A stretch of DNA of 58,974 nt from a bacterium (GCA_031082185.1 JAVHLI010000013.1:1-58974), one strand, 5' to 3'; numbered from the stretch's first letter, positions 25,222 to 35,009 are shown. The notes: generated by a model not told the origin, from the sequence alone. Made by a program: numbers and translations.

Positions 25222-26346
25222 GTGGGAATCGTAGATCTGGTGGTGACGGCAGTCGCGGCGGCCGTTCTCGCGGCCGTCCTCGCTGTGCTGGCGTCCATGG
25301 TCTTCCAGCGCCGGCGTGAGGCGCCGGGTGGCGGGATGCTTCTTCTCCAGCAGCAACTAGACGCGCTGCGGGGGCAGATGGCGCAGCGCCTGGACGAGGT
25401 GGGCCGTACCGTGAGCGAACGGCTGGCCGAGAGCGCCCAGATGGTGCAGCGCGCCAACGAGAGCCTGGGACAGCGCCTCGACGCCAACCTCCAGATGGTC
25501 GGCCAGCGATTCACTGAGACCACCGGTATGGTGACGACGGTGCACGAGCGGTTGAAGGGGGTCGAGGAAGCTGCCGAACGGATCTTCGATCTCGGCAAGG
25601 ACCTGGCTTCGCTGCAGGAGATCCTGCAGCCGCCGAAGATGCGGGGAGGGGTGGGGGAGCTGCTGCTCGAGAACCTGCTGGCGAACATGCTGCCGCAGGG
25701 GGTCTTCGAGACTCAGTACCGCTTCGCCGACGGCACGGTGGTGGACGCCGTGATCAGGCTGGGAGGCAGCCTGGTGCCCGTGGACTCGAAGTTCCCCCTC
25801 GAGGCATTCCACGCGATCCTGCGATCGGACTCGGACGAGGAGCGGGCGAGGTCCCGGCGCGAGTTTGACCGCCAGGTTCAGGTACACGTCAGGTCTATCG
25901 CCGAGAAGTACATCCAGCCACAGGAGGGCACCTACGACTTCGCTCTTATGTACGTGCCCGCGGAGAACGTCTACTACGAGGCGGTGATGCGCGGCGACGA
26001 GGCCGGCGCGCTGTACGCGCTGGCCCTGAGCAAGAAGGTCATCCCCGTCTCGCCCACGACCTTCTACGCCTACCTGACGGCGCTTGCCTACGGCCTGAAG
26101 GGCCTCCAGGTGGAACGGCAGGCGGCGAAGATCCGGGAGGACCTCACCCACCTGGCGATGGACATGGAGCGTATCCGCGATCCGCTCGTCAGGCTCGGCA
26201 CCCAACTCCGACACTCCCAGAACAACTACGAGCTGCTGCGCCGGGCGATGGACCGCTTCGGCGACCGCCTAGGAAGCCTGGGTGGCGTTCCCCTCCCCGA
26301 GGAGACAGGGGACGCGCTGCCCCCCGCATCGCAGACCTATTCTTGA
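25222..26346 (+). CDS. rmuC: DNA recombination protein RmuC
   Basis: A 374-residue RmuC. It has an N-terminal membrane anchor (residues ~5-27), a long coiled coil (~40-125) and the conserved RmuC domain with MRGGVGELLLENLLANMLP near 137-155 and PVDSKFPLEAF near 192. The fold is nuclease-like, and rmuC restrains inversions at short inverted repeats in E. coli. The start is GTG at 25222. Its stop TGA is inside the TTGACA of the rny promoter. It is the last gene of the recA operon. Confidence 0.93.
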   Translation: MGIVDLVVTAVAAAVLAAVLAVLASMVFQRRREAPGGGMLLLQQQLDALRGQMAQRLDEVGRTVSERLAESAQMVQRANESLGQRLDANLQMVGQRFTETTGMVTTVHERLKGVEEAAERIFDLGKDLASLQEILQPPKMRGGVGELLLENLLANMLPQGVFETQYRFADGTVVDAVIRLGGSLVPVDSKFPLEAFHAILRSDSDEERARSRREFDRQVQVHVRSIAEKYIQPQEGTYDFALMYVPAENVYYEAVMRGDEAGALYALALSKKVIPVSPTTFYAYLTALAYGLKGLQVERQAAKIREDLTHLAMDMERIRDPLVRLGTQLRHSQNNYELLRRAMDRFGDRLGSLGGVPLPEETGDALPPASQTYS

Positions 26347-26372
26347 CACCGTTTTCGGTCCCTCGGTACAAT
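26343..26372 (+). promoter_or_regulatory. Promoter of rny
   Basis: TTGACA (26343-26348) and TACAAT (26367-26372) with an 18-base spacer. The -35 overlaps the rmuC stop codon. Transcription should start near 26379, separating rny-ymdB from the SOS operon. Confidence 0.8.
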
Positions 26373-26376
26373 CTAA

Positions 26377-26400
26377 GGAAGGTACAGCACGTATCCTTCC
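26377..26400 (+). promoter_or_regulatory. 5'-terminal hairpin of the rny mRNA
   Basis: GGAAGGTAC (26377-26385) pairs with GTATCCTTCC (26391-26400) with one bulged T and a five-base loop. It would sit right at the 5' end of the transcript from the promoter just upstream. A 5' hairpin can protect mRNA or take part in autoregulation by RNase Y; neither is shown. Confidence 0.45.
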
Positions 26401-26444
26401 AGACCGGAGGGTGATACCGAACCGACCCAACACAACCGAGGGAG

Positions 26445-27995
26445 GTGACCGTCATCGAAGCCATGGGTCCTTACATCGTTACCGTGGTCGCGGTCCTGAT
26501 TTCACTCCTCCTCGGGTACCTCCTACGCAGGACCATCGCCGAGGCGCGAATAAGGTCGGCCGAAGTGGCCGCCCGACAGATCCTTGAGGAAGCACGGAAG
26601 GAGGCAGAAGCCAGACAGCGGGAAACCATCGTCGAAGCCAAGGACGAGGCGTTCCGCCTCAAGCGTGAAGCGGAGAAGGAGATCCGGGAGCAGCGTACGG
26701 ACCTCCAGCGGCAAGAGCGGCGTGTGGTGCAGCGAGAGGAGAACCTCGAGCGGAAGACTGAGGGTCTTGAGAAGCGCGAGCGCCATCAGGCAGAGGAGGA
26801 ACAACGCATTGCCCAGTTGCGCGAAGAAGCCGCCCGGCTGAAGCATGCGCAGCAGGTTGAACTCGAGCGAATCGCGGGCCTGACCTCCGAGGAGGCACGG
26901 GGGCAGGTTCTTTCCACCGTCGAAGCCAGCACCCGGAACGAGTCCGTACAGCTCATACGCCGCATCGAGAACGAGGCCCGGGATGAGGGTGACCGTCGGG
27001 CCCGGGAGATCCTTGCCCTGGCGATTCAGCGTTGCGCGTCTGAGCACACGGCCGAGGTCACCGTTTCGGTCGTCCCGCTTCCCAACGAGGAGATGAAGGG
27101 CCGCATCATCGGCCGGGAGGGCCGGAATATTCGGACCCTGGAGAGTCTGACCGGGGTGGATCTGATAATTGACGACACCCCCGAGGCCGTCACGATCTCC
27201 TCATTTGACCCGGTCCGGCGTGAGGTCGCCAAGGTCGCGCTGGAGAAGCTGATGGCGGACGGCCGAATCCACCCGGGCAGGATTGAAGAGGTAATTGAGA
27301 AGGCCCGTGCCGAGGTCGAGGAGCGGGTGCGAACGGACGGTGAGCAGGCGGCGTTTGAGGCCAACGTCCACGGCCTGCACCCTGAGGAGGTCCAGGTCCT
27401 CGGACGGCTCAAGTACAGGCACTCCTACGGTCAGAACCTACTGCGCCACTCCGTGGAGGTGGCGCTGCTCTCTGGTCTGCTGGCCACGCAACTGGGCGCC
27501 GATTCAAAGTTGGCCCGCCGGGCCGGGCTCCTGCACGATATCGGCAAGGCCCTGACCCATGAGGCAGAGGGGACCCACGTGACCCTGGGCGCCGATCTTT
27601 GCAGGCGCTACCACGAGCCCCCCGAGGTGCTGAACGCGATCGCCTATCACCACGAAGAAGAGGAAGCCACGTGCGTGGAGGCGGTGATCGTAGCGGCCGC
27701 CGACGCGGTTTCGGCCAGCAGGCCCGGGGCCCGGAAAGAGACGGTCGAGCTGTACATCAAGCGCCTTCAGGCGCTCGAAGAGCTGGCCACCTCGTTTGAA
27801 GGCGTGGAGAAGGCGTACGCGATCCAGGCCGGGCGGGAGATCCGTGTCATCGTGAAACCGGCGGAGATCGACGATACCGCGGCCATCATTCTCGCCCGCG
27901 ACCTGGCCCGCAAGATCGAGGAGCAACTCAAGTACCCGGGCCAGATCAAGGTCACGGTTCTCCGCGAGACCCGGGTCGTGGAGTACGCGCGGTGA
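26445..27995 (+). CDS. rny: Ribonuclease Y
   Basis: A membrane-anchored endoribonuclease of about 510 residues that starts mRNA decay. One N-terminal membrane segment (~10-26) is followed by a long coiled coil to about residue 180. A KH domain follows with [15 protein letters not shown] near 222-236, then an HD domain with LLHDIGKAL near 362 and the AYHHEE segment. The start is uncertain: GTG 26445 overlaps the GGGAGG Shine-Dalgarno, ATC 26454 has ideal spacing but is non-canonical, and ATG 26463 is 17 bases away. All give the same mature domains. ymdB follows after four bases, as in Firmicutes. Confidence 0.96.
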   Translation: MTVIEAMGPYIVTVVAVLISLLLGYLLRRTIAEARIRSAEVAARQILEEARKEAEARQRETIVEAKDEAFRLKREAEKEIREQRTDLQRQERRVVQREENLERKTEGLEKRERHQAEEEQRIAQLREEAARLKHAQQVELERIAGLTSEEARGQVLSTVEASTRNESVQLIRRIENEARDEGDRRAREILALAIQRCASEHTAEVTVSVVPLPNEEMKGRIIGREGRNIRTLESLTGVDLIIDDTPEAVTISSFDPVRREVAKVALEKLMADGRIHPGRIEEVIEKARAEVEERVRTDGEQAAFEANVHGLHPEEVQVLGRLKYRHSYGQNLLRHSVEVALLSGLLATQLGADSKLARRAGLLHDIGKALTHEAEGTHVTLGADLCRRYHEPPEVLNAIAYHHEEEEATCVEAVIVAAADAVSASRPGARKETVELYIKRLQALEELATSFEGVEKAYAIQAGREIRVIVKPAEIDDTAAIILARDLARKIEEQLKYPGQIKVTVLRETRVVEYAR

Positions 27996-27999
27996 CCGG

Positions 28000-28797
28000 G
28001 TGAGGATCCTGTTCGTAGGAGACGTCACCGGGAAACCGGGCAGACGGCTGATTGCCGAATGCCTGCCGGCGCTGCGGCGGTCGCGGCACCTCGACGTGAT
28101 AATCGCCAACGGTGAGAACGCCGCGGGCGGCAGGGGGTTGACCGCGGGCGTGTCCCAGGAGATGTTTGCCGCCGGTGTGGACGTGATCACGGCCGGCAAC
28201 CACGTCTGGAACAATCGGGAGGCCTACGAACTGCTCGATGCCGACCCCCGGATTCTGCGGCCGGCCAACTACCCACCTGGGGTACCGGGAAGGGGCGCGG
28301 CAGCAATCACGACCGCGGGCGGCGTCAGGATCGGTGTGATCAACCTGCAGGGGCGCGTGTTCATGCAGGAGCTCGACGATCCATTCCGCACCGCGCGGGA
28401 CCTTGCACTCCAGTTGCGCGCGGAACTCCCCACGGTTGTGGTGGATTTCCATGCCGAGGCCACATCAGAGAAGGTGGCCATGGGCTGGTACCTGGACGGC
28501 CGCGTGAGCGCGGTAATCGGGACGCACACGCACGTGCAGACGGCCGATGAGCGCGTTCTGCCGGACGGCACCGCGTACATCACCGACGTCGGCATGACGG
28601 GGCCGCGCGACGGCATCATCGGCATGGCCCGCGCCGCGGTAATGGAACGCTTCCTGATGCAGCTTCCGGTGCGCTTTGAGGTGGCCGCGGGGGCGGTCAT
28701 GCTCAACGCGGTGTTGGTGACCGCATCCGGCGATGGGCGTGCCACGGCCATCGAGCGCATCCAGGTCGTCACCGGGGACGAGCCGCGTGCGGATTGA
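28000..28797 (+). CDS. ymdB: YmdB-family metallophosphoesterase (2',3'-cAMP phosphodiesterase)
   Basis: A 265-residue calcineurin-like phosphoesterase. Metal-binding motifs are GDVTGKPGR at the N terminus, NGENAAGGRG near 38, GNHVWNNRE near 66, DFHAEATSEK near 148 and GTHTHVQTADE near 172. In B. subtilis YmdB acts on 2',3'-cyclic nucleotides and lies next to rny, as here. It starts with GTG four bases after rny and its end overlaps the PHP gene by 11 bases. Confidence 0.94.
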   Translation: MRILFVGDVTGKPGRRLIAECLPALRRSRHLDVIIANGENAAGGRGLTAGVSQEMFAAGVDVITAGNHVWNNREAYELLDADPRILRPANYPPGVPGRGAAAITTAGGVRIGVINLQGRVFMQELDDPFRTARDLALQLRAELPTVVVDFHAEATSEKVAMGWYLDGRVSAVIGTHTHVQTADERVLPDGTAYITDVGMTGPRDGIIGMARAAVMERFLMQLPVRFEVAAGAVMLNAVLVTASGDGRATAIERIQVVTGDEPRAD

Positions 28798-29650
28798 CCT
28801 CCATACCCACACCCTGGCGTCGGATGGGCTTATGGACGCGGCCTCTCTGGTCGCCGAGGCCGGATCCCGGGGCGTGGGGCTGCTCGCCGTCTCCGACCAC
28901 GATACGACCGCCGGCGTGGACGATGCCCTCTCAGCGGGGAAGAAGGCCGGCGTGGAGGTCTGGCCGGCGGTGGAGCTCTCCTGCGACGTCGAGGCAGGCG
29001 AGGTTCACGTGCTGGGGTACTTCGTGGATCACCGCAGGAACTGGTTTCAGGTGCTGCTCGGCCGGCTGCGCGAAGGCCGCGCGGATCGCGCGGCGCGCAT
29101 GGTTGGAAGACTGGCAGCGCTGGGGGTGCCGGTTACCTACGAGCGGGTCGTGACGCTGGCGGCCGGGGGGGCGCTCGGCCGGCCGCACGTGGCCCGGGCG
29201 CTTGTCGAGGCCGGCCACGTACGGGACACCGCCGAGGCCTTCGATCGCTTCATCGGGCGCGGAGGGCCTGCCTACGCCGAGCGGCTCAAGCTGACGCCGG
29301 CACAGGCTATCGAGCTCATCCGTGCTGCCGGCGGGCTGGCGGTGCTTGCGCACCCCGGGTGGGGAACCGATGATGAGATGATTCGCGAGCTGGCTGGGGC
29401 CGGTCTGGACGGCGTTGAGGTTTACTACCCGGACCACAGCCCATATCAGGTGGAGCACTACAGGGATCTGGCAGTAAGGTTGGGCCTCCTGATGACCGGC
29501 GGCACGGATTTCCACGGCGGTGCCATGGCCACGCGCGTGCCCGTGGGCAGCCAGTACGTTCCGGAAGCGGTCGTCGCGCCGATTCGTGAGGCCGCCGCGC
29601 GCCGGCACCCTCAGGCCGAACCGCCGGCGCTGCAACTGCTCACAGGATGA
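28787..29650 (+). CDS. PHP-domain phosphoesterase (RNase AM/TrpH-like)
   Basis: A 287-residue PHP protein. The first metal motif DLHTHTLASDG is at the N terminus, SDHDTT near residue 40, then the acidic WPAVELSCD, the HPGW segment near 188 and the terminal GGTDFHG. Relatives include the E. coli YciV/TrpH enzyme, which trims RNA 5' ends and hydrolyses 3',5'-bisphosphonucleotides. The GTG at 28787 gives the exact family N terminus. Overlap with ymdB and the nearby rny suggest an RNA turnover module. Exact substrate unknown. Confidence 0.88.
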   Translation: MRIDLHTHTLASDGLMDAASLVAEAGSRGVGLLAVSDHDTTAGVDDALSAGKKAGVEVWPAVELSCDVEAGEVHVLGYFVDHRRNWFQVLLGRLREGRADRAARMVGRLAALGVPVTYERVVTLAAGGALGRPHVARALVEAGHVRDTAEAFDRFIGRGGPAYAERLKLTPAQAIELIRAAGGLAVLAHPGWGTDDEMIRELAGAGLDGVEVYYPDHSPYQVEHYRDLAVRLGLLMTGGTDFHGGAMATRVPVGSQYVPEAVVAPIREAAARRHPQAEPPALQLLTG

Positions 29651-29691
29651 TTCGCTGAGACCGACCTGGTAGAAACGAGAGGAGCATACCG

Positions 29692-29907
29692 ATGCGATGC
29701 CCCAAGTGCGGTTCGGACAATCCACCAGGGCGGACCCTGTGCGTGCGTTGCAGCACCCGCCTTCGGTCGGCAGCCGGGGGGGGCGCTGCCGTCCCGGATA
29801 CCGGCGAGGTCCTCATGCCACGGCTGCGCGCGGATCTGCTGCGCCTCGTCGTGGTGGCGGCCATCGTGATCGCCGCGGCCGCGGCGCTGGGCACGCTGCT
29901 GCGCTGA
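29692..29907 (+). CDS. Small zinc-ribbon membrane protein
   Basis: A 71-residue protein with an N-terminal zinc ribbon (CPKC then CVRC, residues 3-19), a short linker and one C-terminal membrane segment (~49-69). A Shine-Dalgarno (GAGAGGAG) precedes the ATG. Such zinc_ribbon_2 proteins are common and mostly unassigned. It lies between the PHP gene and selA, seven bases before selA, so it may be co-transcribed with either. No function can be given. Confidence 0.8.
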   Translation: MRCPKCGSDNPPGRTLCVRCSTRLRSAAGGGAAVPDTGEVLMPRLRADLLRLVVVAAIVIAAAAALGTLLR

Positions 29908-29913
29908 GCCACC

Positions 29914-31311
29914 GTGACTGAGGGGAACCCTGCGCTGCGCCTGCTGCCCTCAGTGGACAGGGTGGTGGTAGGGCTGCGCCGGCGCGGGCTGCTGGAGGAG
30001 TTTCCCCGGAAGGCGGCCACGCTGGCCGCCCAACAGGCAGTGGCTGAGGCACGGCGCGCGCTCCAGGCGGGAGGGAACGGCGTGGAGCCTGAGGCCATCG
30101 TGGATCACGCCGTCGGGCTGCTGCGGCGGCAGTTCGGAAGTGGCCTTCGACGCGTCATCAACGCCAGCGGCGTCATACTGCACACCAACCTCGGACGTGC
30201 CCCGCTCTCGAAGGCGGCGCAGGCCGCGGTGGAAGCGGTTTCATCCGGCTACAGCTCCCTGGAGATCGACCTGGAAAGCGGTGAACGCAGCAGCCGGGCC
30301 GTTCATGTCGAATCTCTGCTGACCGCCGTGACCGGGGCAGAGGCGGGCTTCGCGGTGAACAACGCCGCATCCGCGGTGGTCCTTGCGCTGGCGGCTCTGG
30401 CCGCGGGGCGCGAGGTGCTGGTCGGGCGCGGTGAGCTCGTGGAGATCGGCGGCGGATTCCGACTGCCCGACGTCATGCGCTCCAGCGGCGCCCGCCTGGT
30501 GGAGGTCGGCACAACCAACCGCACCTACCTCTCCGACTATGCCGGGGCCCTGGGCCCTGAGGCGGCGATGCTGTTGAAGGTCCACCGCAGCAACTTCTCT
30601 CAGAGCGGTTTCGTGCACGATGCGACGCCCTCCGAGCTGGTAGGCCTGGGGAGGAGCCGCGGCGTACCGGTCGTGCATGACCTCGGCAGCGGCTGCCTGG
30701 TCGAGACGGCGCGCGTCGGGCTTCCGGCGGAGCCGACGGTGCAGGCCTCGGTTGCCGAAGGGGCGGATCTGGTGATCTTCAGCGGCGACAAGCTCCTGGG
30801 CGGACCGCAGGCCGGGGTGCTCGTGGGACGGCACGCCGCCGTGGATCACTGCCGCCGCCACCCGCTGGCCAGGGCGGCGCGCCTGGACAAGCTGAGCCTG
30901 GCCGCTCTGGCAGCGACCCTGCGCGCCTACCTGGAGCCTGATCGGGCGTGGCAGGAGATCCCCATTCTTGTGCTGCTTTCCCGCACTCCGGTTGCCAGGC
31001 GCAGGCTGGCGCTGCGCCTGGCAGGTGCAACCAGAAAGGCAGTTGGCGAGATGGCGTCAGTGGACGTCGTGCCAACCAGCGGGGAGGCGGGAGGGGGAAC
31101 GCTTCCCGGCGCCCTGGTTCCCTCCTGGGCCGTTGAGATCCGCCCTGTCGCCGCGCGCCCCGAGGAGTGGGCGTCGCGCCTCCGGATGGGATCCACCTCG
31201 GTGGTCGGTATCCTCCGCGAGGGCGCCCTGCTCCTGGACGTGCTGGCAATGTTGCCCGGAGAGGACCGGCGGCTGCCCGCCCTGATCCGGGCCGCGGCGG
31301 TCTCCCGCTGA
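29914..31311 (+). CDS. selA: L-seryl-tRNA(Sec) selenium transferase
   Basis: SelA converts Ser-tRNA(Sec) to Sec-tRNA(Sec) with selenophosphate and PLP. The 465-residue protein has the N-terminal tRNA-recognition region (LLPSVDRVV start), the core [20 protein letters not shown] near residue 80-100 and the PLP lysine at about 293 in [13 protein letters not shown]. The start is GTG at 29914. Its stop overlaps the selB start by one base (TGATG), so the two are translationally coupled. selD, which makes selenophosphate, is not in this window. Confidence 0.97.
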   Translation: MTEGNPALRLLPSVDRVVVGLRRRGLLEEFPRKAATLAAQQAVAEARRALQAGGNGVEPEAIVDHAVGLLRRQFGSGLRRVINASGVILHTNLGRAPLSKAAQAAVEAVSSGYSSLEIDLESGERSSRAVHVESLLTAVTGAEAGFAVNNAASAVVLALAALAAGREVLVGRGELVEIGGGFRLPDVMRSSGARLVEVGTTNRTYLSDYAGALGPEAAMLLKVHRSNFSQSGFVHDATPSELVGLGRSRGVPVVHDLGSGCLVETARVGLPAEPTVQASVAEGADLVIFSGDKLLGGPQAGVLVGRHAAVDHCRRHPLARAARLDKLSLAALAATLRAYLEPDRAWQEIPILVLLSRTPVARRRLALRLAGATRKAVGEMASVDVVPTSGEAGGGTLPGALVPSWAVEIRPVAARPEEWASRLRMGSTSVVGILREGALLLDVLAMLPGEDRRLPALIRAAAVSR

Positions 31312-33230
31312 TGCATCCGGTGACAATCGGCACCGCAGGGCACATAGACCACGGCAAGAGCGCGCTGGTGCGGGCGCTGACCGGCACGGACCCCGACCGG
31401 CTGGCCGAGGAACAGCGGCGTGGAATGACCCTCGACCTGGGCTTCGCGCACCTAGACCTGAGCGGGGGCCGGCGCGTGGGCATCGTGGACGTCCCAGGAC
31501 ACGAGGCGCTGGTCCACAACATGCTCTCAGGCGCTGGGGGCATTGACCTGGTCATGCTCGTGGTGGCCGCCGACGAAGGGGCGATGCCCCAGACCCGGGA
31601 GCACTTGGACATCCTGCGGTTTCTCTGCCCCCGGGGCGGCGTGGTGGTCATCAACAAGATGGACCTGGCCCCTGATCCTGAATGGGTGGCCGCGGTGGAG
31701 GAGGATCTGGTAGGACTGGTCGCCGGTACGGTCCTGGATGGTGCGCCGGTTGTGCGCGTCTCGGCGAAGACCGGCGAGGGGCTGGCAGACCTTGTGGCCG
31801 TGCTCGAACGGTTGGTGGAGGGGGTACCGGAAAGATCGGCCGACGGACCGGCCCGCCTGCCGGTGGACCGCTCGTTCACCATGCAGGGGTTTGGGACCGT
31901 GGTGACGGGCACGGTCTGGAACGGGCGCATCCGGCACGGGGACACGCTGGTACTGCTTCCCTCGGGCCGTGAGACCAGAGTGCGCGGGGTTCAGGTCCAC
32001 GGCGAGGCGGTGGGGGAGGCCGCGGCAGGCAGCCGTGCCGCCGTCAACGTGACCGGGATCGAGAAGAACGAGGTCGGCCGCGGGGATGTTCTGGCGACGC
32101 CCGGCGCTTTTCGGGTTACCGACCGGCTGGACGTCCGATTGAGGATGCTGCCGCGCGCGCCCGCGCTCCGGCACGCCGCGCGGTTGCACGTCCACATCGG
32201 CGCCGGCGAGACGATCGCACGTGTGGCGCTGATCGGCAGTGCAGCGCTGGGGCCAGGTGAGGAGGCTCTGGCCCAGCTCCGTCTGGACAAGCCCGTGGTA
32301 GCGGTGCACGGCGACCGGTTCGTGGTGCGGCGCTACTCGCCTACCAGCACCATGGGTGGCGGCATCGTCCTGAACCCTGCGCCGCCCCAACGCCGCAGGA
32401 GGGCAGGGGATGCAGCCGAGCTGGAAGCCGTCGAGCAGGGCGGGGTTACGGCGCTGGTGGCCGCGGCGGTGGCGGCGCGCGGTCGTGGCGGGATGCTCCC
32501 CGCCGAGGTCGCGGCGGCTTCCGGCGTGCCGGAAGGCGCCGCCCTAGAGGCGCTCACAAAGGCGGTGGCAGACGGAGTGGTCCAGGCCGTGGGCGACCGG
32601 CTCTACGCGGCTTCGGTGGTAGGCGAGGCCCGCAGTATCATCAAGGAAACGCTTGGGACGCACCACCGGACCGTGCCTTGGCGCCGCGGCATGCCCCGGG
32701 AAGAGCTCAAGAGCAGGGTTCAGGCAGGCGCTCGGGACCGCCTGTTCGATGCCGTGGTCTCGGAGCTCCTGGGCTGCGGAAGCCTGAGGGAAGCCCAGGG
32801 CCTGCTGGCGCTGGCCGCTCACGTGCCCCAGGTCCGAGAGGACGATGGGCGCGTGCGTGAGGCCCTCCTGGCGCTGCTGGAGCGCCGGGGTAGCTCACCA
32901 CCCCCTGACGAGGAGATTGGGCGCCTGGGCCCGCCTGAGGCCCTGGAAAGGGCATTCCAGATGCTCATGGACGACGGCCTGATAGTCCAGATCGCACCCG
33001 ATCTTCGGCTTGCTGCGGCCACCGCAGAGCGTGTGAGGCAAACCATCCTGGAGATGACCCGGGATGGCACCGCCGTGACCGTTGCATTGCTGCGGGACCG
33101 GCTGCAGACCAACCGCAAGAATGCCCTGGCGCTGCTGGAGTACATGGATTCCGTGCGGGTGACGCGACGCGTGGGAGATCGGCGGGTCCTGGGGCCCCTG
33201 GCCGAGCAGCCGCTATGGCCGCCCGGCTAG
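31311..33230 (+). CDS. selB: Selenocysteine-specific elongation factor
   Basis: SelB delivers Sec-tRNA(Sec) to UGA codons next to a SECIS element. The 639-residue GTPase has [13 protein letters not shown] (G1) near residue 7, [10 protein letters not shown] (switch I), DVPGHE (G3) near 60 and NKMDL (G4) near 112. Beta-barrel domains 2 and 3 follow, then about 250 residues with the winged-helix repeats that read the SECIS RNA. The ATG at 31311 overlaps the selA stop. Its own stop shares a CTAG palindrome with the convergent gene at 33227. Confidence 0.96.
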   Translation: MHPVTIGTAGHIDHGKSALVRALTGTDPDRLAEEQRRGMTLDLGFAHLDLSGGRRVGIVDVPGHEALVHNMLSGAGGIDLVMLVVAADEGAMPQTREHLDILRFLCPRGGVVVINKMDLAPDPEWVAAVEEDLVGLVAGTVLDGAPVVRVSAKTGEGLADLVAVLERLVEGVPERSADGPARLPVDRSFTMQGFGTVVTGTVWNGRIRHGDTLVLLPSGRETRVRGVQVHGEAVGEAAAGSRAAVNVTGIEKNEVGRGDVLATPGAFRVTDRLDVRLRMLPRAPALRHAARLHVHIGAGETIARVALIGSAALGPGEEALAQLRLDKPVVAVHGDRFVVRRYSPTSTMGGGIVLNPAPPQRRRRAGDAAELEAVEQGGVTALVAAAVAARGRGGMLPAEVAAASGVPEGAALEALTKAVADGVVQAVGDRLYAASVVGEARSIIKETLGTHHRTVPWRRGMPREELKSRVQAGARDRLFDAVVSELLGCGSLREAQGLLALAAHVPQVREDDGRVREALLALLERRGSSPPPDEEIGRLGPPEALERAFQMLMDDGLIVQIAPDLRLAAATAERVRQTILEMTRDGTAVTVALLRDRLQTNRKNALALLEYMDSVRVTRRVGDRRVLGPLAEQPLWPPG

Positions 33231-34405
33231 TCGTTTACGCGGACGTCCGCGATGCGCGTGGTGGCCGACCAGGAGGTGAACTCCTGGCAGATACCCGGGG
33301 ACAGCTCAACTGCGGCCCGGCCTGATCCCCCCGGCGGGATCGCGCCCACCGTAGCCGTTCCCGTGCGGGTGTCCTGCACGAACCGGGGAACCGGCAGGAA
33401 CAGACGGCAGGCACCCTCGATCTGAACCGCGACCGTGGCGCCGGCCACCGTTACCGAGCTGCGGTTGTTTACCACCACAACGAACCCCTGCGGACCGCCC
33501 ACCCACTGCACCGAGGCCTCGAGCTGCTTCCTGATGATCTGCGCGAACTGCGCCAGTCCCTTGATCTCGCCGGCGTGCTCGGCCAGGGCCCCGGTGATCT
33601 GTCCAGTCGGTCGAATGGTGACCGTATAGCGGCGGACAACATCGTTCACCTGCATACGCACTTCGAAACCGGAGGTCCCGCCGCCGGGGACCGGGTTGGG
33701 ATACAGTGGGGACGACCCCTCTGCCACGCGGCGCCCGGCCTCGGTAAACGCCCGTACCTCCGCGTAGACCACCATCGGTCGGCCGCGGTTCTCCACCGTG
33801 CCGGTGACGATCAAAGTGGTATCCTCCACGCGGGCGGTCGCTGCCCGCACGCTCCAGGCCGCAGGAGCCGTGGTGGGTGTGGGGCTGGGCGCCCCTGGGG
33901 CTGCCCGCCCGGGTGCCGCCGGAGTGGCACGTAGGCCTGCTTCGGCCCTGAAGACCTCCACCGCCTCGACCCTCTCGAGGCGCAGCAGGAAGGCCACGCC
34001 GGCAAATGGGTAGGAGAGGAGGTCTCCTTCAGGAATTGCAGTGGTGATGCTCGCAACGGCATCCGCATAGGCGGTCCGCACCGCGGCGCCTGGGGAACCT
34101 GGACCGACCCCGCGCGCGGTACGGCACGCGGCAGTCTTGGTGGCAATGCGCTCCACGAATCCGTAATCGGCAATCATCTGCGCCCACGGCTCGCGCAGGA
34201 CATAGGTCACCCGCGTTCCCAAGGCCTGCTCGCGCAGGGGTGCACCCGTCATCGCCAGGGCGGCGTGTGCCGCCATCCCGAGCCGCACGCCACCGATGCC
34301 AATGCCTTCCATGATGGCGCAGTCGGCAGGACCGCCAAAGAGGGAGGCGCCGGACGCTGAGATAATCAGCGCGGCTGCCAGGGCAAAGGTCCATCGCATC
34401 ATCAT
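33227..34405 (-). CDS. Exported protein with FxLYD-like domain, function unknown
   Basis: A 392-residue protein with a signal peptide (residues ~1-22). The N-terminal part has two similar segments (GIGIGGVRLGMAAHAALAMTG and a later GVGPGSPGAAVRTAY) of the kind seen in secreted repeat proteins. A low-complexity Pro/Ala/Thr linker follows near 165-185. Then comes an FxLYD-like beta domain near 190-260 (VTGTVENRG, VVYAEVRAF), and the last 100 residues look like another beta domain. Of several starts, the ATG at 34405 has AGGTGA at a suitable distance; a GTG at 34414 is too close. It faces selB, with stop codons overlapping by four bases. I do not recognise a specific function. Confidence 0.75.
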   Translation of the reverse strand: MMMRWTFALAAALIISASGASLFGGPADCAIMEGIGIGGVRLGMAAHAALAMTGAPLREQALGTRVTYVLREPWAQMIADYGFVERIATKTAACRTARGVGPGSPGAAVRTAYADAVASITTAIPEGDLLSYPFAGVAFLLRLERVEAVEVFRAEAGLRATPAAPGRAAPGAPSPTPTTAPAAWSVRAATARVEDTTLIVTGTVENRGRPMVVYAEVRAFTEAGRRVAEGSSPLYPNPVPGGGTSGFEVRMQVNDVVRRYTVTIRPTGQITGALAEHAGEIKGLAQFAQIIRKQLEASVQWVGGPQGFVVVVNNRSSVTVAGATVAVQIEGACRLFLPVPRFVQDTRTGTATVGAIPPGGSGRAAVELSPGICQEFTSWSATTRIADVRVND

Positions 34406-34475
34406 GGCGCTCACCTACCGGATACTACGACAAAAGCAGCCGGGTCCCTCCATGGCCCTTGGGATTTCGCGCACC

Positions 34476-34504
34476 TTGCCGGTGGCGCCCGGTGGACATA
34501 CAAT
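34476..34504 (+). promoter_or_regulatory. Promoter of tRNA-Sec
   Basis: TTGCCG (34476-34481) and TACAAT (34499-34504) are 17 bases apart. Transcription would start near 34511, leaving a ~18-nt 5' leader before the tRNA. Confidence 0.8.
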
Positions 34505-34528
34505 GCATGTGCGGTTCGGCCAATGCGC

Positions 34529-34623
34529 GGAGGGCAGCGTCCGCTGGTGCGGGCCCCGGTCTTCAAAACCGGCCGCTGGGCCGGACGGTCCAGGCTGGGT
34601 TCGATTCCCAGGGCCCTCCGCCA
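34529..34623 (+). tRNA. selC: tRNA-Sec (anticodon UCA)
   Basis: A 95-nt tRNA with all selenocysteine tRNA features. The anticodon TCA is at 34563-34565 in a 7-base loop on a 5-bp CCGGT/ACCGG stem. The D stem has six pairs (GTCCGC/GCGGGC) with a four-base loop. The long variable arm has a 7-bp stem. The T stem is 5 bp (CTGGG/CCCAG), the discriminator is G73 and CCA is encoded. The acceptor shows seven Watson-Crick pairs plus an A-G opposition at the eighth position expected in bacterial tRNA-Sec. It lies about 1.3 kb beyond selB. Confidence 0.96.
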
Positions 34624-34643
34624 GAACCAAGGGGGGGAGGCAT

Positions 34644-35009
34644 ATGCTCACATCCTCGCGCACGATGCAGAACCTTCTCCTTCTCATAGTTGCCGCGGTG
34701 TCCGCGGCAACCGGTGCCGTCTTCATCCGAGCGGTGGATCACGCCAGGGGCATACGGGTTGACGTGGCACTCGACGGCAATGAGATCCAGGTCTGGAACT
34801 CCACGAACAAGACCTGGAGCGCGTGCTCGGTAATCCTGGACAACCGCTACGGCCTTGAGACGACCAGCATACCGGTGCGCACCCTGCTGATGCTTCCCAA
34901 GCGGATGTTTGGAGCGCCGGATGACTGGGAACCACAGCGTGCGGTCGTCCGGTGCACGGAGCCCAAGAAGGGTGATTGGGAGAACCGGATCGGGCCGCCT
35001 AGATTCTGA
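34644..35009 (+). CDS. Small exported or membrane-anchored protein, unknown
   Basis: A 121-residue protein with an N-terminal hydrophobic segment (~8-27) that is a signal peptide or anchor. The rest is soluble, with two cysteines that could form a disulfide. A strong GGGGGGAGG Shine-Dalgarno lies just before the ATG at 34644. It starts 20 bases after tRNA-Sec and may be transcribed with it. The stop region overlaps the convergent gene by 11 bases. I do not recognise the family. Confidence 0.7.
   Translation: MLTSSRTMQNLLLLIVAAVSAATGAVFIRAVDHARGIRVDVALDGNEIQVWNSTNKTWSACSVILDNRYGLETTSIPVRTLLMLPKRMFGAPDDWEPQRAVVRCTEPKKGDWENRIGPPRF

Noticed and set aside
29692..29907. Zinc-ribbon protein as a selenoprotein
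   Set aside because: The frame has no internal TGA and its CxxC motifs are ordinary zinc ligands.
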